NCBI RefSeq assembly: GCF_009711935.1
Contig: NZ_VIKX01000192.1
Coordinates: 1-51,725 of the forward strand
DNA length: 51,725 nt
Origin: Dolichospermum sp. UHCC 0259
GTDB lineage: Bacteria > Cyanobacteriota > Cyanobacteriia > Cyanobacteriales > Nostocaceae
Direction: 5' to 3'
Shown: positions 17,802-26,800 of the stretch, one piece after another
Numbering within the stretch: position 1 is the first letter of the stretch
Layout: every line of letters starts with the position of its first letter
Translations under genes and position numbers: made by a program
Notes under the pieces: model-generated
Seen by the model: only the letters and a program-made list of their open reading frames with translations
The model's database searches: none
Told to the model about the DNA's origin: nothing

Positions 17802-19130
17802 TTATGTACCTCCTGGTATTAAGTAATGAGATGAGACTTTCATGATATAATCAATACAATTATCAACAAGTTTTTCCATAGTTTGCCGATTAAGTGCAGG
17901 TTGAGAAAACACAAAATTTAGAGTCATTTTTTCCCGAAAAGTAGCAGCATGAACAATAAACATTCCTGTATATAAAGCATGAGAACCAACAAAACTGATT
18001 TCTTCTAGTTCTAATTCCCCATAAGTATCAGAAATATTAACTTTGCCAACATTAGAAACTGATACTGTAGGAGATACTTGATTAGGAAATAGTAAAGAAA
18101 AATTTATCAGATGTTTAGCTAGATATATCATTTGAAAAATTTCTCCTTGGTGAATTTTTTTATTGAGATTATGTTTGACTTTCCGCGCTAATTCCCAAAA
18201 AGATATATTATTGGTAATTCTATAAAATTTCATCAAAGACGCTGCTAAAACTGTCATATTTTCTTCACTAATTTCTGGTTTTAACCGTCTTCTTAAATCA
18301 AGATATGATAAACAACTAACTCGAATAGTATCTTCATGGCTTTTAGTCAGTTGTTTGAAGACTGTTAACATTAGTGCCGCACATAAAGCACTTTGTACTG
18401 TAGTATTTTCTTGTCTGCATTGCTGAATAAACTGTTGTGTTGTTTCTTCGCTAAGTTGTCTATGAATGATTTCGCAACGACGCACAGAAATGGGAACATA
18501 TTTTTCTACCCCTAATGCTTTTGGTTGATTCCAGTATTTTTGAAATGCGATATTTAATAATAAATAAATTCTCCCTATCTTTCCTTTAAAACTATTTGTC
18601 CATGCAGGTAATAGTTTTTCAATGGGTGGAAGTGCTGCTAAAGTAGTAACTGCTGGAACAGATTTACCTTCGGTAATTTTTTGACAGTAGGTTAAAATTT
18701 CTGAGTGAAGTTGGATGCTTGATAAACCGTCGGTAATAGCATGATGTGTAGTTGTAATCAGATAATTAATATTTTGCTGATTTAATATCTTTACAAGTAC
18801 GACTCGCAGCAAGTATTTACTACTATCAATTACCTGATTCATCTCTGCATTAACGACCGCTTCCCATTCCTGACTTTCTCTAATACTAACAACTTGCAAA
18901 GGAAGTTTTCCTGTATCTTTGGACTGATAATAGTAAGATTTTCTAGAGTTAATAATATGAGAATTAAGCACAGGATGACGATATTGAATAATATCTAAAG
19001 ACCGTCTGAGAACTGTTTCTTGAAGATTTCCTCGAATCCGGCTAATAGTAACTACATTCCATGTTTTAGCACGTTGATTCAGGATCTCCATTGTTTCTTC
19101 TAGCTGTCCTAATTTTCTATTTATAGCCAT
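17802..19130 (-). CDS. Condensation-domain (PapA/WES-like) acyltransferase
   Basis: This 442-residue protein consists of one condensation-type, CoA-dependent-acyltransferase-fold domain. The catalytic motif is complete: HHAITDG (residues 129-135; general-base His130). The second half has a DLRRRLKPEISEE segment corresponding to the floor/latch region, and VSNVGKVNI near the end. Stand-alone members such as PapA5 or wax-ester/alkanoyl transferases esterify an acyl chain from a carrier protein onto an alcohol or amine. Being coupled to a free ACP gene and downstream of a lipid synthase, it is a good candidate for releasing the chain by ester or amide formation. The acceptor is unknown. A 106-base gap with a TTGGGTT repeat precedes it. 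Confidence 0.82.
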   Translation of the reverse strand: MAINRKLGQLEETMEILNQRAKTWNVVTISRIRGNLQETVLRRSLDIIQYRHPVLNSHIINSRKSYYYQSKDTGKLPLQVVSIRESQEWEAVVNAEMNQVIDSSKYLLRVVLVKILNQQNINYLITTTHHAITDGLSSIQLHSEILTYCQKITEGKSVPAVTTLAALPPIEKLLPAWTNSFKGKIGRIYLLLNIAFQKYWNQPKALGVEKYVPISVRRCEIIHRQLSEETTQQFIQQCRQENTTVQSALCAALMLTVFKQLTKSHEDTIRVSCLSYLDLRRRLKPEISEENMTVLAASLMKFYRITNNISFWELARKVKHNLNKKIHQGEIFQMIYLAKHLINFSLLFPNQVSPTVSVSNVGKVNISDTYGELELEEISFVGSHALYTGMFIVHAATFREKMTLNFVFSQPALNRQTMEKLVDNCIDYIMKVSSHYLIPGGT

Positions 19131-19156
19131 ATTTATAAACCTGATTGGAAAATTGT

Positions 19157-19256
19157 AAGTTGGGTTAAGGAAAGTTCGCGCAGCATGAAGTTAGTCATAA
19201 CCCAACAAAATTCTTAATAATGTTGGGTTTTGTTCTTTAACTCAACCTACTTTGTG
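19157..19256. repeat. GTTGGGTT-type inverted repeat between pfaD and the condensation gene
   Basis: Copies of GTTGGGTT in both orientations (near 19159-19166, 19198-19206, 19221-19228 and a variant at 19242-19250), including CCCAAC..GTTGGG with an internal spacer of about 15 bases. Resembles the dispersed GTTGGGTTT..CTCAACC elements of Nostocales. It overlaps the end of the pfaD-like gene by about 20 bases. Confidence 0.55.
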
Positions 19257-20880
19257 GATGATATTGACTGTATTCTTCTGGCATTTGTAAGCCTTGAATT
19301 TTCAAGTTTTGAATACGATATAAATACGCTGCACCTGTCATAATTTGATTTGCCACATCAACTACTCGGCGATTATTAATATCTGCTAAATAAGAACCAC
19401 GCACCCAATTATTAAAACTTCCCATTGCTGGTCCACACCAAATTTGATAATCAATTTCTCGACCTTTTTCTCCAGTATTAGACCAGCGGGAAGATAGTCC
19501 TAAATACCAGCGAAATATTAACGCCATTTTTAATTTAGGATTATTAGCTGCTTTGCTTAATTTTTCTGGGTTACGTTGAGATAAATAAGTAGATGTTTCT
19601 TGCCAAATTTCGGAAATTGTTTTTCGCAAAATTTGTTTTTCTAACTTTTCTATTTCATCTGGGGGAATTTCTGCAAATGAATTATAATTTTTGTATAATT
19701 CTCCTAGTTTTTGAGCGCGAAGTGGGAAAAGAGTTCCGCGTTTAAGAACTTGTAGTTTGACTCCCATTTCAAACATATCAGCCGCAGGTGCCATCATTAC
19801 ATCAGTCATTTCTGCTTCAGCTAAGAGCTTTTTTGTATGTTCAGAAGTCCCAGCTTCAACGCAAGATTGATTAATAGAACCGGTGACAATATAAGCCGCA
19901 CCCATCATTAAGGCTGCTAGTGCTGATTGTGGTGTAGAAATTCCGCCTGCTACACCAATTCTTACAGGGTTTTCATAATCATATTTGCGTTGAATTTCAT
20001 CTCTTAATTCTAAGATAGAAGGTAATAAACAAACCAGTGGACGATTATCTGTATGTCCTCCTGAATCTGCCTCTACGGTAATATCATCAGCCATAGGAAT
20101 TTTTGCGGCAAGATTAGCTTGCAATTCGGTAATTAATCCTTGTTCAACTAATTGAGTCAAAATTTTTGTGGGTGCAGGTTGGAGGAATTTAGTAGCAACT
20201 TCCCGACGAGAAACTTTAGCAATAATTTTGTTTTTGATTTCGATTTGATTTGCTGAATTTAAACTTAGTCCAGCCGCTCGATAATAAACAATATTATCAC
20301 TTAAATCCAAGAATGCAGAGGCTTCAATTATTCTGACTTGATGCTGTAAATACAAATCAATTAAACGCCGTTCGATAGCAGGTTCACTAGGACTATGAAG
20401 TAAGTTAAAAGCATAGGATTTGTTATGCAAAGCTTGTTTAATTTTGTGAATTGCTGTTTCTATCCGGGTAAGAGATAAACCTCCTGCACCAAAAGAGCTT
20501 AAAATGTTGGCTTTTCCCAAGGTAATTACCATTTCTTCAGATGCAATACCTTGAGCCATTGCTCCAGTCATATAGGCATATTTGACACTGTAGAACTCTA
20601 GAAAAGCTGGATCACCTAATTGATGAAATCCGATTGCAGGAACAGTTAAAAGCATTTCTAGTTTTTGAGTTTTACCGTTAGCACTATATGACAGACTGCC
20701 TTCATTGCTAATACCAATTTGTCCTTCTTTATTCAGAATATAACAAGGAGAATTTAAATTCATCAGTGTGTTTTTAATATTTTCTTTATCAAAATACACA
20801 GTATTTAAATCGCCTTGCCATCCTTGATAATTGTTATTCATTGAAGGAGAAAATTTGAGTTGTTGATGTTGTTTTAACAT
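19237..20880 (-). CDS. pfaD: PfaD-family trans-acting enoyl reductase (FMN, nitropropane-dioxygenase fold)
   Basis: PfaD proteins are FMN enoyl reductases that act in trans on PUFA-type synthases. This one matches bacterial PfaD along its whole length: KYAYMTGAMAQGIASEEMV, then PMADDITVEADSGGHTDNRP, then GAAYIVTGSINQSCVEAGTS, then APAADMFEMGVKLQVLKRGT, and near the end LIFRWYLGLSSRWSNTGEKG. Start choice is open. The frame extends to a TTG at 21012 and ATGs at 20994 and 20934, but 20958-21010 is a dispersed repeat. I favour 20880 (547 residues, normal length) or 20841 (MNNNYQGWQ). None has a clear Shine-Dalgarno. The reductase implies that at least some double bonds made by the synthase are saturated. 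Confidence 0.92.
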   Translation of the reverse strand: MLKQHQQLKFSPSMNNNYQGWQGDLNTVYFDKENIKNTLMNLNSPCYILNKEGQIGISNEGSLSYSANGKTQKLEMLLTVPAIGFHQLGDPAFLEFYSVKYAYMTGAMAQGIASEEMVITLGKANILSSFGAGGLSLTRIETAIHKIKQALHNKSYAFNLLHSPSEPAIERRLIDLYLQHQVRIIEASAFLDLSDNIVYYRAAGLSLNSANQIEIKNKIIAKVSRREVATKFLQPAPTKILTQLVEQGLITELQANLAAKIPMADDITVEADSGGHTDNRPLVCLLPSILELRDEIQRKYDYENPVRIGVAGGISTPQSALAALMMGAAYIVTGSINQSCVEAGTSEHTKKLLAEAEMTDVMMAPAADMFEMGVKLQVLKRGTLFPLRAQKLGELYKNYNSFAEIPPDEIEKLEKQILRKTISEIWQETSTYLSQRNPEKLSKAANNPKLKMALIFRWYLGLSSRWSNTGEKGREIDYQIWCGPAMGSFNNWVRGSYLADINNRRVVDVANQIMTGAAYLYRIQNLKIQGLQMPEEYSQYHPQSRLS

Positions 20881-20957
20881 GATTTTTGAAGTAAATATTC
20901 TATTGAATTGTTTTTGATGAAAATGAAGCTGCATAGAATAAGATTTCAACAATATTT

Positions 20958-21010
20958 GACTGCAAATAAACGCAGATGAATTAATTGATTTCATGATTCT
21001 GTGCAGTTTC
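20958..21010. repeat. Dispersed repeat copy A (CGCAAATAAACGCAGAT type)
   Basis: TGACTGCAAATAAACGCAGA followed, after a few bases, by TTTCATGATTCTGTGCAG. It matches 30620-30674 at most positions over about 50 bases. It sits at the 5' side of the pfaD-like gene and produces a spurious N-terminal extension. Confidence 0.65.
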
Positions 21011-21033
21011 AAATATTCTTGTGATAATAATTT

Positions 21034-23685
21034 CTACTTTTCTTTTCTGGCTTGTATCGCCATTTGTTTGTACAAGTCTAATTGCTGCTGAAGAAAGAGA
21101 CTAAGTTGTTGCAGTGATCTTTGCCGGGACTGTAATAAAAAGCTGTGTGCTTTAGCCATACGGGCATTATTGTTATTTAAACTTTGATAATTAGGGATAG
21201 ATTTCATTTTGTATTCATAATTAAACAAAGAAGTATCTTCTGCAAATTTGAGATTAGGCAAAGAATATAAAGGTGATAAATCTAATTCAACTCGATGACT
21301 AAAGAGTTTAGCTAAGGCTTTGATAATGGAGGTATGATCATCTACACCTCTTCTATTTAGAGATACAGCTAGATGTTCTTTTTCTTTGAGAATTTCGCCA
21401 ATCCAACGACTACAATTACTACCAACACCAACTTCAATAAAGATTCTGATATTATCATTGTAGGCACGATTAACTAAGCGAGGAAAATCAAGTGGTTGAC
21501 AAAGAGCTTTAGCAATATTTTTACCTATTAAATGACTATCAATTTTCATTGGCGCATATTCTGACGCAGAATAGAAAATTGTTTTTGAAGTTATTTGGCT
21601 AGGTAAGGTATTGACTTTTACTAATTCATCATATTCAGAGTGCATTGGTTCACAATGAATTACATGATTAATTGATGTGGAAAAAGCGTCACATTTTAAT
21701 GTTTTAATAACTCTTTCACAAGCTTGAGTTTCACCAGCAATAATGATTTCTTCAGGTGTATTAATTAAAACAATATAAACACGACTTTCATTTTTGAGGA
21801 CTTCTTGTACTAGGGAAGAGGAACATATCAAAATATAGTTACTCCAAAATTCTTCGCTTTTACCTTCATGAATTAAAGGTAATCCCCAATGCTGACGAAC
21901 TGCATTTTTAGGACCAGATAGCCGAGTTTTAAATAAAGGAGATGAGTTCAAATAATCACTCGTACTTTTAAAGCTAGTCCAAATACCTTGGGCTAACATC
22001 ATACTAGTTTCACCAAGACTATAGCCAAAACTGTATGGTGATTGAATTTGGAAATAGTTTTTCAGAATCGCTGTCATTAATCCGGCGATACCAACTTCTG
22101 ATTCCAACATAGAGACGGGATCATCTATTAATATTTGTTCTATGCTTTCTAGTTGTCTTCTTAATAATTTATTGATACTACGAGGATAGAGAATCTTTTC
22201 AATGTTGGCGACTCGATTATAAACACTTTTGATGACAACATCATTATGTAGTTGAGGAAAAAGACGAAAGATATTTCTTCCTAGTCCGATATAAGAAGTA
22301 AAAGAACCAGGATAAACAAAGGCAACATGACCTTTTTTTCCTTGGGGATTAACGGTAAAATAACTACCAAGAGGAGTTTGCCATTCTTTACCAGTGGCAA
22401 AAGCAATTTTTACTCCCTGAATTGCCCTTTCAACTTCTCTTTTTAATTCTTCTAGATGTCGTGAGAGAATTGCTAAAGCGTAAGTTGATTGTTTATATTG
22501 CTGATATTTATGAAAATAATCACTAGCAAGTTGAGATATGGAATAACCATCTGTGAGACTTTGTTGAAGTGCGGTAATTTGTGTTAATAAAGAAGAACGA
22601 TCATCAGCCGCAATAGGAAATAAATAATAAGGCATTTCTGCTAAATATTGACTACTGCGTTCTATTTGGTTGATTTCTTCTGACAAAATTAAATGTCCAT
22701 AAATATTATCTTCTTCCATCATATTTACCGCAGCTATTCTTTTAGTTGCACCAGGTTCTAAAAACCAAGGTTTTGATTCTACTGCTACATAAAAGGGACT
22801 TCCACGCCAAATTTCTGGCTGTTTAGGATTAGACCATTGGGGAACACCGGGAATATAACGATGATATAGACAAAGTGCGGTTTTGATGAGGCTAAATATG
22901 CCAGCGGAGGCTTGTGTGTTACCAATATTAACTTTAACGCTACCTAATGCACAACTAAGATTTCCTGCTTCTGTCTGATAGGCTGATATTAAACCTTGAA
23001 TTTCTGCTATATCTGCGTTGGCAATCCCACTAGCAACAACTTCCAAATAACCAATATCTGCGGCTTTAACATCTGCTATTTGAAACGCCTTCTGACAAGC
23101 TTGGGTAATGGTTTCTGGGTGATTGGGAGAATGTTTCACCACACTCCAACCATCAAGAACTGCATAGATGCAATGATTGTGTTGCTTGGCTGTTTCATGC
23201 AGTTGTAATACTACTGCGGCCGCACCTGCTGTTTTTATGACATTTTGAGCTTTTTCGTCATAACTGAAAGTATATCCACTCGTATTAATTTCTATCGGGT
23301 AATTCTTGTCTATACCGACAATTAAAACAGCTTCAACTTGCTGGGTAGTTAATAATTTTTGACTGACATCCAAAGCTGATAAAAGCGAATTTTCTTCGGC
23401 AAAAAATGCTAATTCAGCAGAGATATAGTTAGCTAATTTGGCGGAATTTTCTGAGGGAGAAATGATAATTAAAGCTATTTTTGTTTCTGGTTGAATTTTA
23501 GCATCTTCTAGAGCCGAATTGATTAATTCTTGACTTAATAGAGTTTGCTGATAATCTTCAGATGTAACTGAATTTTGCTTGCTTTCATAAATCAGACGTT
23601 CAAATTTATTTAATGTTGGTGAATTACTAACGCAACAATCCATACCGACAATTGCTAACTTTTGATTTTGTACAATTGATTTCAT
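21034..23685 (-). CDS. PfaB/HglC-like protein: inactive ketosynthase-like domain plus acyltransferase
   Basis: The protein is about 883 residues from the ATG at 23685, which has CGGAG 8 bases upstream; the open frame before it is heptamer repeat. Residues 1-340 follow a ketosynthase outline (KLAIVGMDCCVSNS near the N-terminus, GSVKVNIGNTQASAG, a GHLILSEE end) but all three catalytic positions are lost. There is no DxACSS cysteine, LEVVASGIANADIAE replaces EAHGTGT, and Asn replaces His in NIGNT. Residues about 465-790 are an acyltransferase with intact YSFGYSLGETS (Ser556) and a later PMHSEYD His. This is the PfaB arrangement of secondary-lipid synthases. The C-terminal 60 residues are Gln-rich coiled coil, perhaps for complex assembly. 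It lies between the main synthase and pfaD, all on the same strand. Confidence 0.85.
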   Translation of the reverse strand: MKSIVQNQKLAIVGMDCCVSNSPTLNKFERLIYESKQNSVTSEDYQQTLLSQELINSALEDAKIQPETKIALIIISPSENSAKLANYISAELAFFAEENSLLSALDVSQKLLTTQQVEAVLIVGIDKNYPIEINTSGYTFSYDEKAQNVIKTAGAAAVVLQLHETAKQHNHCIYAVLDGWSVVKHSPNHPETITQACQKAFQIADVKAADIGYLEVVASGIANADIAEIQGLISAYQTEAGNLSCALGSVKVNIGNTQASAGIFSLIKTALCLYHRYIPGVPQWSNPKQPEIWRGSPFYVAVESKPWFLEPGATKRIAAVNMMEEDNIYGHLILSEEINQIERSSQYLAEMPYYLFPIAADDRSSLLTQITALQQSLTDGYSISQLASDYFHKYQQYKQSTYALAILSRHLEELKREVERAIQGVKIAFATGKEWQTPLGSYFTVNPQGKKGHVAFVYPGSFTSYIGLGRNIFRLFPQLHNDVVIKSVYNRVANIEKILYPRSINKLLRRQLESIEQILIDDPVSMLESEVGIAGLMTAILKNYFQIQSPYSFGYSLGETSMMLAQGIWTSFKSTSDYLNSSPLFKTRLSGPKNAVRQHWGLPLIHEGKSEEFWSNYILICSSSLVQEVLKNESRVYIVLINTPEEIIIAGETQACERVIKTLKCDAFSTSINHVIHCEPMHSEYDELVKVNTLPSQITSKTIFYSASEYAPMKIDSHLIGKNIAKALCQPLDFPRLVNRAYNDNIRIFIEVGVGSNCSRWIGEILKEKEHLAVSLNRRGVDDHTSIIKALAKLFSHRVELDLSPLYSLPNLKFAEDTSLFNYEYKMKSIPNYQSLNNNNARMAKAHSFLLQSRQRSLQQLSLFLQQQLDLYKQMAIQARKEK

Positions 23686-23725
23686 TATTATTCTCCGTTT
23701 TTTAAGATTGAAACTAATTATGTTT

Positions 23726-23822
23726 CGCGCAAAGACGCAAATAAGCAAAGGCACAAAGTTTTAGAGTTTTAATTTTATACTTCAGCAATGCCTTAAATTC
23801 TCTCTGCGCCTCTGCGTGAAAA
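23726..23822. repeat. Two STRR runs between synthase and PfaB-like genes
   Basis: CGCGCAAAGACGCAAATAAG and GCAAAGGCACAAAG at 23726-23759, then CTCTGCGCCTCTGCGTG (about 23802-23818) in the opposite sense. The two runs can pair partly as a hairpin in the intercistronic message. Confidence 0.65.
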
Positions 23823-23825
23823 AAT

Positions 23826-26800
23826 CTAATCTTTGGCTATTTGTCGAGGTAGAATTGTTCCTTTAGCACCAATCATGCGATTATAAATTTGTCCTTGACG
23901 ATTATAGGTAATCACATCTGTAACTACTGATGATTCTGTTTTTGATTGAACTTCACAAGTAACATAAAATGTTTCACCAAAAGGGACTTTTATAAACTGT
24001 TCAAAATGCTTTATTTCTGATGGTAAACATCCAACTTGATGAAAGTGTTGTGTCCAAATCCAGAGAGAATGAATCTGGACATCTGCTATGTAAGGATTGA
24101 ATGTTTGCACCGGAAATTGTCCCTGCTGCTGTGTTGTTGGTTCTGGTAAATAGCATTCAATAGTTATTTGACTAGGACTAGTATTTAAAACTGATTTTAC
24201 GCCTTGAAATGTGAGTCCATGAAATAGGCTAGAAGCAGTTACCTGATATAATTTCTGATTGGTTTTGAGAAAGTTTTCATCCTGATTAAAGTTCAGGGGT
24301 ACATAATTTGGAGGTGTGGGAATTTCTCTTTTGAGAATTAGATTTGTGCTGAAATGATAGCGGATTTTTCCGTCTGGTGTCTTACTGCTAATTTTAGCAG
24401 CAAATTCTATTTCCTGATTTTCATGTTTCGCAAGTTCTTGAAGTTCTAAAATATATTCACTTGTGAAGTTTTCATCAAAAACTATGCCTTTTAAAACTTT
24501 GAAATTGGGAGAACTGAAGGCTGTAAATCCAGGATAGAGTTGTTCACAAGCATTAGTCATCCATAATAACCCACAGGTGGCAGGAAGTACGGGACGACCA
24601 GCGATAACATGATCCTGTAAAAATGGATTTTCTGTTAATGTTAATTGGCGTTTAATGCGATAGTTTTTTAACTCATTTGATAAAGTTGCAGGAACATAAG
24701 TTAAAGGACTACCAATCACTAATTGAACCGTATTTTGATTAGCAGTTGTTAGTTCATCAACTAATATTTGTGTTCCCGTTTCTATGGGAATAACTTCGAT
24801 TCCTCTGGTTGCAAAAGCTTTCTTTAATTCTGATGACACCATGCCACTTTCCCAAGGTCCCCAGTTAATAGCCATAACATGACAGTTGGGGTAATTATGC
24901 TTAATTAGATGGGCTGATTTGTTGAGGATTTCATTAGCTATGGCATAATCTGATTGTCCCGCATTTCCGTAAAATCCAACTACGGAAGAAAACAAAACTA
25001 AATATTGAAGTTGACTTGCTGGTACACACCGCAGGAGATTTTCTAAACCTTTAACTTTAGCTGCATAAACATTTTCAAAATCTTGAATTGATTTTTTTTC
25101 AATGCGCTTATCAGCTAAGTTTCCTGCACCATGAATTATACCTGTTATCGCTCCAAAACGTTCAATTACATCTGCAATTTTTGATTCTAGTAATACTGTA
25201 TCAGTAATATCTACACTCAGATATTCTGCTTCTCCTCCAGCTTCTACAATAGCTTTAAGAGTATTTTGAATTTCTCGCTGTGAGGAAATTACTTGATACT
25301 TTTTCTGTACCATGATTGGTGTTGGTTTTTCTCCTTGGGCTTGAAAATTTTCTAAAATTCGCTGTTTTAATTCTGCTTCATTTTGACAATTTTCTGCCCA
25401 AACTGGTTCAACTTCTGTGCTGGAACGCCCTAAAAGAATAAATTTGCATTGATATTGTTGGGCGATTTTTATGACACATTGGGCTGTGATTCCTTTTGCA
25501 CCACCGCTAACTAAAAATACTTGATCTTTAGTAATTTTTCTGGGAGTATTGGTAGTTGGTAATGGGCTAAAATCTGCAATTAAACTAACTCTACCTTTGT
25601 TGCTATATCCTACTTCTTGAATTAACAAGTTTGCATCATGAATTTCTGCGAGGATATGTTTTACAGATGTTTCTGGATCTAAGTCTGGATTTAAGTCAAG
25701 GGAACGACAAAATACATTTTCCCATTCTTGATTAATACTCTTAGTAAGTCCGAAGAACCCTCCGGAAATTGCACTAAAACTATGGCTTTCTCCTAATCCA
25801 AATTTACCATCTAAACGCGCAACGCTAATAAAACAACTACGTCCAAATTTTGCGGCTGTGTTGAGTGGTTCTTTCAAGTATTTAGCGATTAAGAAGACAT
25901 GACGCAGAATAGATTTATCTATGTCTGATGATGTTGCTGGGTGAAGGTGAATAAATGCAGCTACAGTCCCATAATTATCAGAAATTTGTTGTAACTGTTG
26001 TTGTAAGTTTTCTTCATTCCAATCAGTTAAAACTACTCTATTGATACCTGCATCAACATTTGATTCGACACCAGGGAAATTTAAAACTACAGTTTTCCAA
26101 CCTTTCGCTATCAAACTGTCTGCTAATTTTTCTGTAGTGGGAGAACCATCATCAGTTATTAATGCGATGTGATTTTCAGGAAGAGAAAATTCTAAACTAT
26201 CTGGTGTGGGAAGTTGGTGTAATTTAGCAATACTGCGGCGAATATTGGGTACAGATGTAATTTTGATATCTTCTACTATTTCCTCAGTCAATAAATTAGG
26301 AATTTCCTGGGCTTGTTGCTGCATATAAGTGGCAATTTCGCCTAAAGTTCTCAGTTCTCCAATTTCTTCGGGGTTGGGTTTAGGTAAGTCAGGATATAGT
26401 TCTAATAAACCTCCTAAAATTTCTACTCGTTTGATAGAATCAATTCCTAAATCTGCTTCCATATCCATTGACAGTTCTAGCATTTTGACAGGATAACCTG
26501 TTTTTTCGCTGACGACTGTTAGCAAAATATCGCTTAAATCTTGGGTAATTTCTACTTCTTTTTGCTGTTTTTCAATTACGGGTGTGGCTGTAATTAATTC
26601 TGGTTGGGAAACTTCTACTAATACCTCTTTGCTAATAATTGCTGTTGATATTTCCACGTGTTGATTTAAGATATCTGGAACTAAGGTTTGCATATATTCA
26701 GCAATTTGTTCCAAGGTTCTTAATTGTCCTAATTCTTCGGGGTTTGGTTTAGGTAAATTGGGGTATATTTCTAATAAACCTCCTAAAATTTCTACCCGTT

